Assembly: GCA_013393545.1 (NCBI GenBank) | Contig: JABXHG010000003.1 | Location: 1-47,251 of the forward strand | DNA: 47,251 bases | Direction: 5' to 3' | From: Alteromonadaceae bacterium | GTDB taxonomy: Bacteria > Pseudomonadota > Gammaproteobacteria > Pseudomonadales > Oleiphilaceae | Shown: piece after piece, positions 45,524-47,251 of the stretch | How the letters are laid out: each line of letters begins with the position of its first letter | How positions within the stretch are numbered: the stretch's first letter is position 1 | The notes under the pieces: generated by a model | Databases searched by the model: none | Told to the model about the DNA's origin: nothing | What the model saw: the letters and a program-made list of their open reading frames with translations, nothing else | Program-made: the position numbers and the translations under genes

Positions 45524-47111
45524 GTTCGCCGCCACGCAGGCGGCTTAGAAATGACCGTGAGTGGTTGTGGTTCACGATGGGCTGTTCGCCGCCACGCAGG
45601 CGGCTTAGAAAAAACGGATCAATCGGCCACGGACGCACAACATGTTCGCCGCCACGCAGGCGGCTTAGAAAATCCATATCAGTACCTTTCATGTTCAGGA
45701 TTAGTTCGCCGCCACGCAGGCGGCTTAGAAATCGATCTCTGCCGTTTGAGGGTGGCCGTCAACGTTCGCCGCCACGCAGGCGGCTTAGAAAGAGCTGCTG
45801 ACGGGGGCCGTATTCCTTGTTAGGTTCGCCGCCACGCAGGCGGCTTAGAAATATCGTCGTTGGCCATCCCAAGGACAACGCCCGTTCGCCGCCACGCAGG
45901 CGGCTTAGAAAAGCTTCTCGATCGTCGCCACGCGGACGCTGGAGTTCGCCGCCACGCAGGCGGCTTAGAAATTACTGGCGCGTCGAATGCAGCAACCCAG
46001 ACTGTTCGCCGCCACGCAGGCGGCTTAGAAAGCAATAAAGTAAACCGGGGGTTTGCATTATTGGTTCGCCGCCACGCAGGCGGCTTAGAAATCCGAGATC
46101 TTGAAAGCTGGATTTTGATTTGCGTTCGCCGCCACGCAGGCGGCTTAGAAAGATCCCCTCGAAGGTCTCGAGCTTGGCAAATTGTTCGCCGCCACGCAGG
46201 CGGCTTAGAAAAATGGCTGACTTTTTCGCAACAGCAAGCGCGAGTTCGCCGCCACGCAGGCGGCTTAGAAATGTTCGAGCAGTGCGGCCGCCAATACGAT
46301 ATTGTTCGCCGCCACGCAGGCGGCTTAGAAATCCGTAAGACGGTCGAGGCCTACGACCCGAAGGTTCGCCGCCACGCAGGCGGCTTAGAAATTTCAGAGA
46401 GCAATACTCCAATGTGGCGCAATGTTCGCCGCCACGCAGGCGGCTTAGAAATTCATGTGTTCGGGGTTCACAAAGCAGGGCACGTTCGCCGCCACGCAGG
46501 CGGCTTAGAAAAATAGCCCATCCGTGGCGACCATTCTTGTCCCGTTCGCCGCCACGCAGGCGGCTTAGAAAGTCCGAACCGCCACCGTCGGAACCACCAG
46601 ACGGTTCGCCGCCACGCAGGCGGCTTAGAAACCGTCGGGGGTGGTGGCGATCACTTCGCCCTTGTTCGCCGCCACGCAGGCGGCTTAGAAAATACACACG
46701 CCGATGCTGTCCGCGTTGTGGGCGTTCGCCGCCACGCAGGCGGCTTAGAAAAGCCATGCGAGACAACCATGCAGGAAGGCCGGGTTCGCCGCCACGCAGG
46801 CGGCTTAGAAAAATTCCGGTCTCTTTTTCCAGTTGTCTCCCGGGTTCGCCGCCACGCAGGCGGCTTAGAAAAACTGGAGAAGGTTCGCCAAGGCCGTCCA
46901 GGTGTTCGCCGCCACGCAGGCGGCTTAGAAACGGCTCTGCCTTCCCTGAACGCGGGAAAATACGTTCGCCGCCACGCAGGCGGCTTAGAAAATCACGACC
47001 AGCCAAGCAATAAAAGACCAAAGGTTCGCCGCCACGCAGGCGGCTTAGAAATTTCCGAAAGTCTGCGTAATCCTCCCGCCCGCGTTCGCCGCCACGCAGG
47101 CGGCTTAGAAA
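45524..47111 (+). CRISPR. type I-F CRISPR array, 27 repeats and 26 spacers
   Basis: Twenty-seven copies of an identical 28-base repeat (starting GTTCGCCGCC, ending GGCGGCTTAGAAA) alternate with 26 spacers of exactly 32 bases, giving a strict 60-base period. The repeat has the type I-F form: a GCCGCC / GGCGGC stem around a 5-base loop and an 8-base handle CTTAGAAA for crRNA 5' ends. The leader is on the cas6f side, so the newest spacers are at the low-coordinate end. The last repeat is as perfect as the first, unlike a normal trailer end, and is followed by 13 bases and the end of an insertion sequence. No spacer was seen to match other parts of this window by eye. Confidence 0.99.
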
Positions 47112-47175
47112 TCCCGCCCGCGCTGTAAGCGTTCATTCCGCGACGTTCTGCCACCCCGCTGAGATTCGCTCTACA

Positions 47176-47205
47176 GTAACCTCACATTTCCCGATACGAG
47201 GTTAC
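47176..47205. repeat. inverted repeat before the transposase-associated gene
   Basis: GTAACCTC (47176-47183) and GAGGTTAC (47198-47205) are perfect 8-base inverted copies around a 14-base loop, ending 4 bases before the ATG at 47210. The hairpin would cover the ribosome binding region and could lower translation from read-through transcripts. Confidence 0.5.
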
Positions 47206-47209
47206 CCCC

Positions 47210-47251
47210 ATGAGAAAGCACCGTACTCCAGAACAGTGGCAGACCCTGGTT
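47210..47251 (+). CDS. IS66-type TnpA-like protein, N-terminus only
   Basis: The 14 visible codons, MRKHRTPEQWQTLV, resemble the start of the small first protein (TnpA) of IS66 elements, a helix-turn-helix accessory protein needed for transposition with TnpB and the TnpC transposase. The rest is beyond the window. The position just inside a GTAAGCG end supports the assignment, but 14 residues are too few for certainty. Confidence 0.55.
   Translation, partial: MRKHRTPEQWQTLV

Larger units (their letters stand above)
47125..47251 (+). mobile_element. left end of an IS66-family insertion sequence, partial
   Basis: GTAAGCG at 47125 matches the usual first bases of IS66-family terminal repeats. 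It is followed by a short non-coding lead and the start of a TnpA-like gene. The element begins 13 bases after the last CRISPR repeat, so it probably interrupts a spacer. IS66 elements make 8-base target duplications; the candidate copy is 47117-47124, but the other end is outside the window. Confidence 0.6.

Noticed and set aside
45912..45943. Spacer 7 contains CGCCACGC, which also occurs in the repeat
   Set aside because: Eight bases only, with no further similarity; chance in a GC-rich spacer.
45552..47083. Self-targeting spacers against genes in this window
   Set aside because: Reading all 26 spacers against the window by eye gave no match; a whole-genome search was not possible.
45508..47128. 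Several long open frames of repetitive protein (up to 349 residues) across the CRISPR array on both strands
   Set aside because: The 60-base period is a multiple of three, so stop-free frames arise from the repeat itself; the unit is clearly a CRISPR array.

Overview
The window looks like a chromosomal segment of a moderately GC-rich gammaproteobacterium, most like Marinobacter or a close relative. The basis is the Pseudomonas-type order ispE-lolB-TPR / hemA-prfA-prmC-moeB, the protein sequences, and marine-type surface adhesin genes. The genus is an inference; no database search was possible.

Layout. 1-7192 is housekeeping: ispE (cut by the window edge), lolB and a TPR lipoprotein on the minus strand, then hemA, prfA, prmC and moeB on the plus strand. 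7193-7537 holds two very large hairpins between convergent moeB and phrB. 9072-13244 is a plus-strand run: a DUF432-like protein, an MscS channel, a RimB-like retropepsin, RimK and an AstE/aspartoacylase-like protein. 13429-28363 is a complete type I secretion operon (TolC, LapB-like ABC transporter, HlyD/LapC-like adaptor) and its likely substrate, a 3290-residue repeat adhesin. 28489-35302 encodes a REC-AraC regulator, two tandem paralogous 7TMR-DISM histidine kinases and a diguanylate cyclase, plausibly controlling surface attachment. YjbQ and a WYL regulator follow.

36923-47111 is a full type I-F CRISPR-Cas locus: cas1, cas2-3, cas8f, cas5f, cas7f, cas6f, a leader with an IHF site, and an array of 27 identical 28-bp repeats with 26 spacers of exactly 32 bp. 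The array is cut at its distal end by what looks like the left end of an IS66-family element, which runs off the window.

The most interesting signal is in the 223-bp gap between cas2-3 and cas8f. On the minus strand there is a miniature, degenerate repeat-spacer-repeat unit. The first pseudo-repeat keeps the Cas6f-type hairpin and the exact 8-nt 5' handle. The pseudo-spacer is only 19 nt. The second pseudo-repeat keeps a hairpin with a compensated base pair. The pseudo-spacer matches 16 of its first 18 bases to a site about 80 bp away at the cas8f promoter. One mismatch falls at position 6, which type I guides do not read, and the site is preceded by CC, the type I-F PAM. This has the features of a CreR-like guide RNA by which the Csy complex would repress its own operon. 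The class of regulator is known from other systems; this instance was inferred here by reading the sequence alone.
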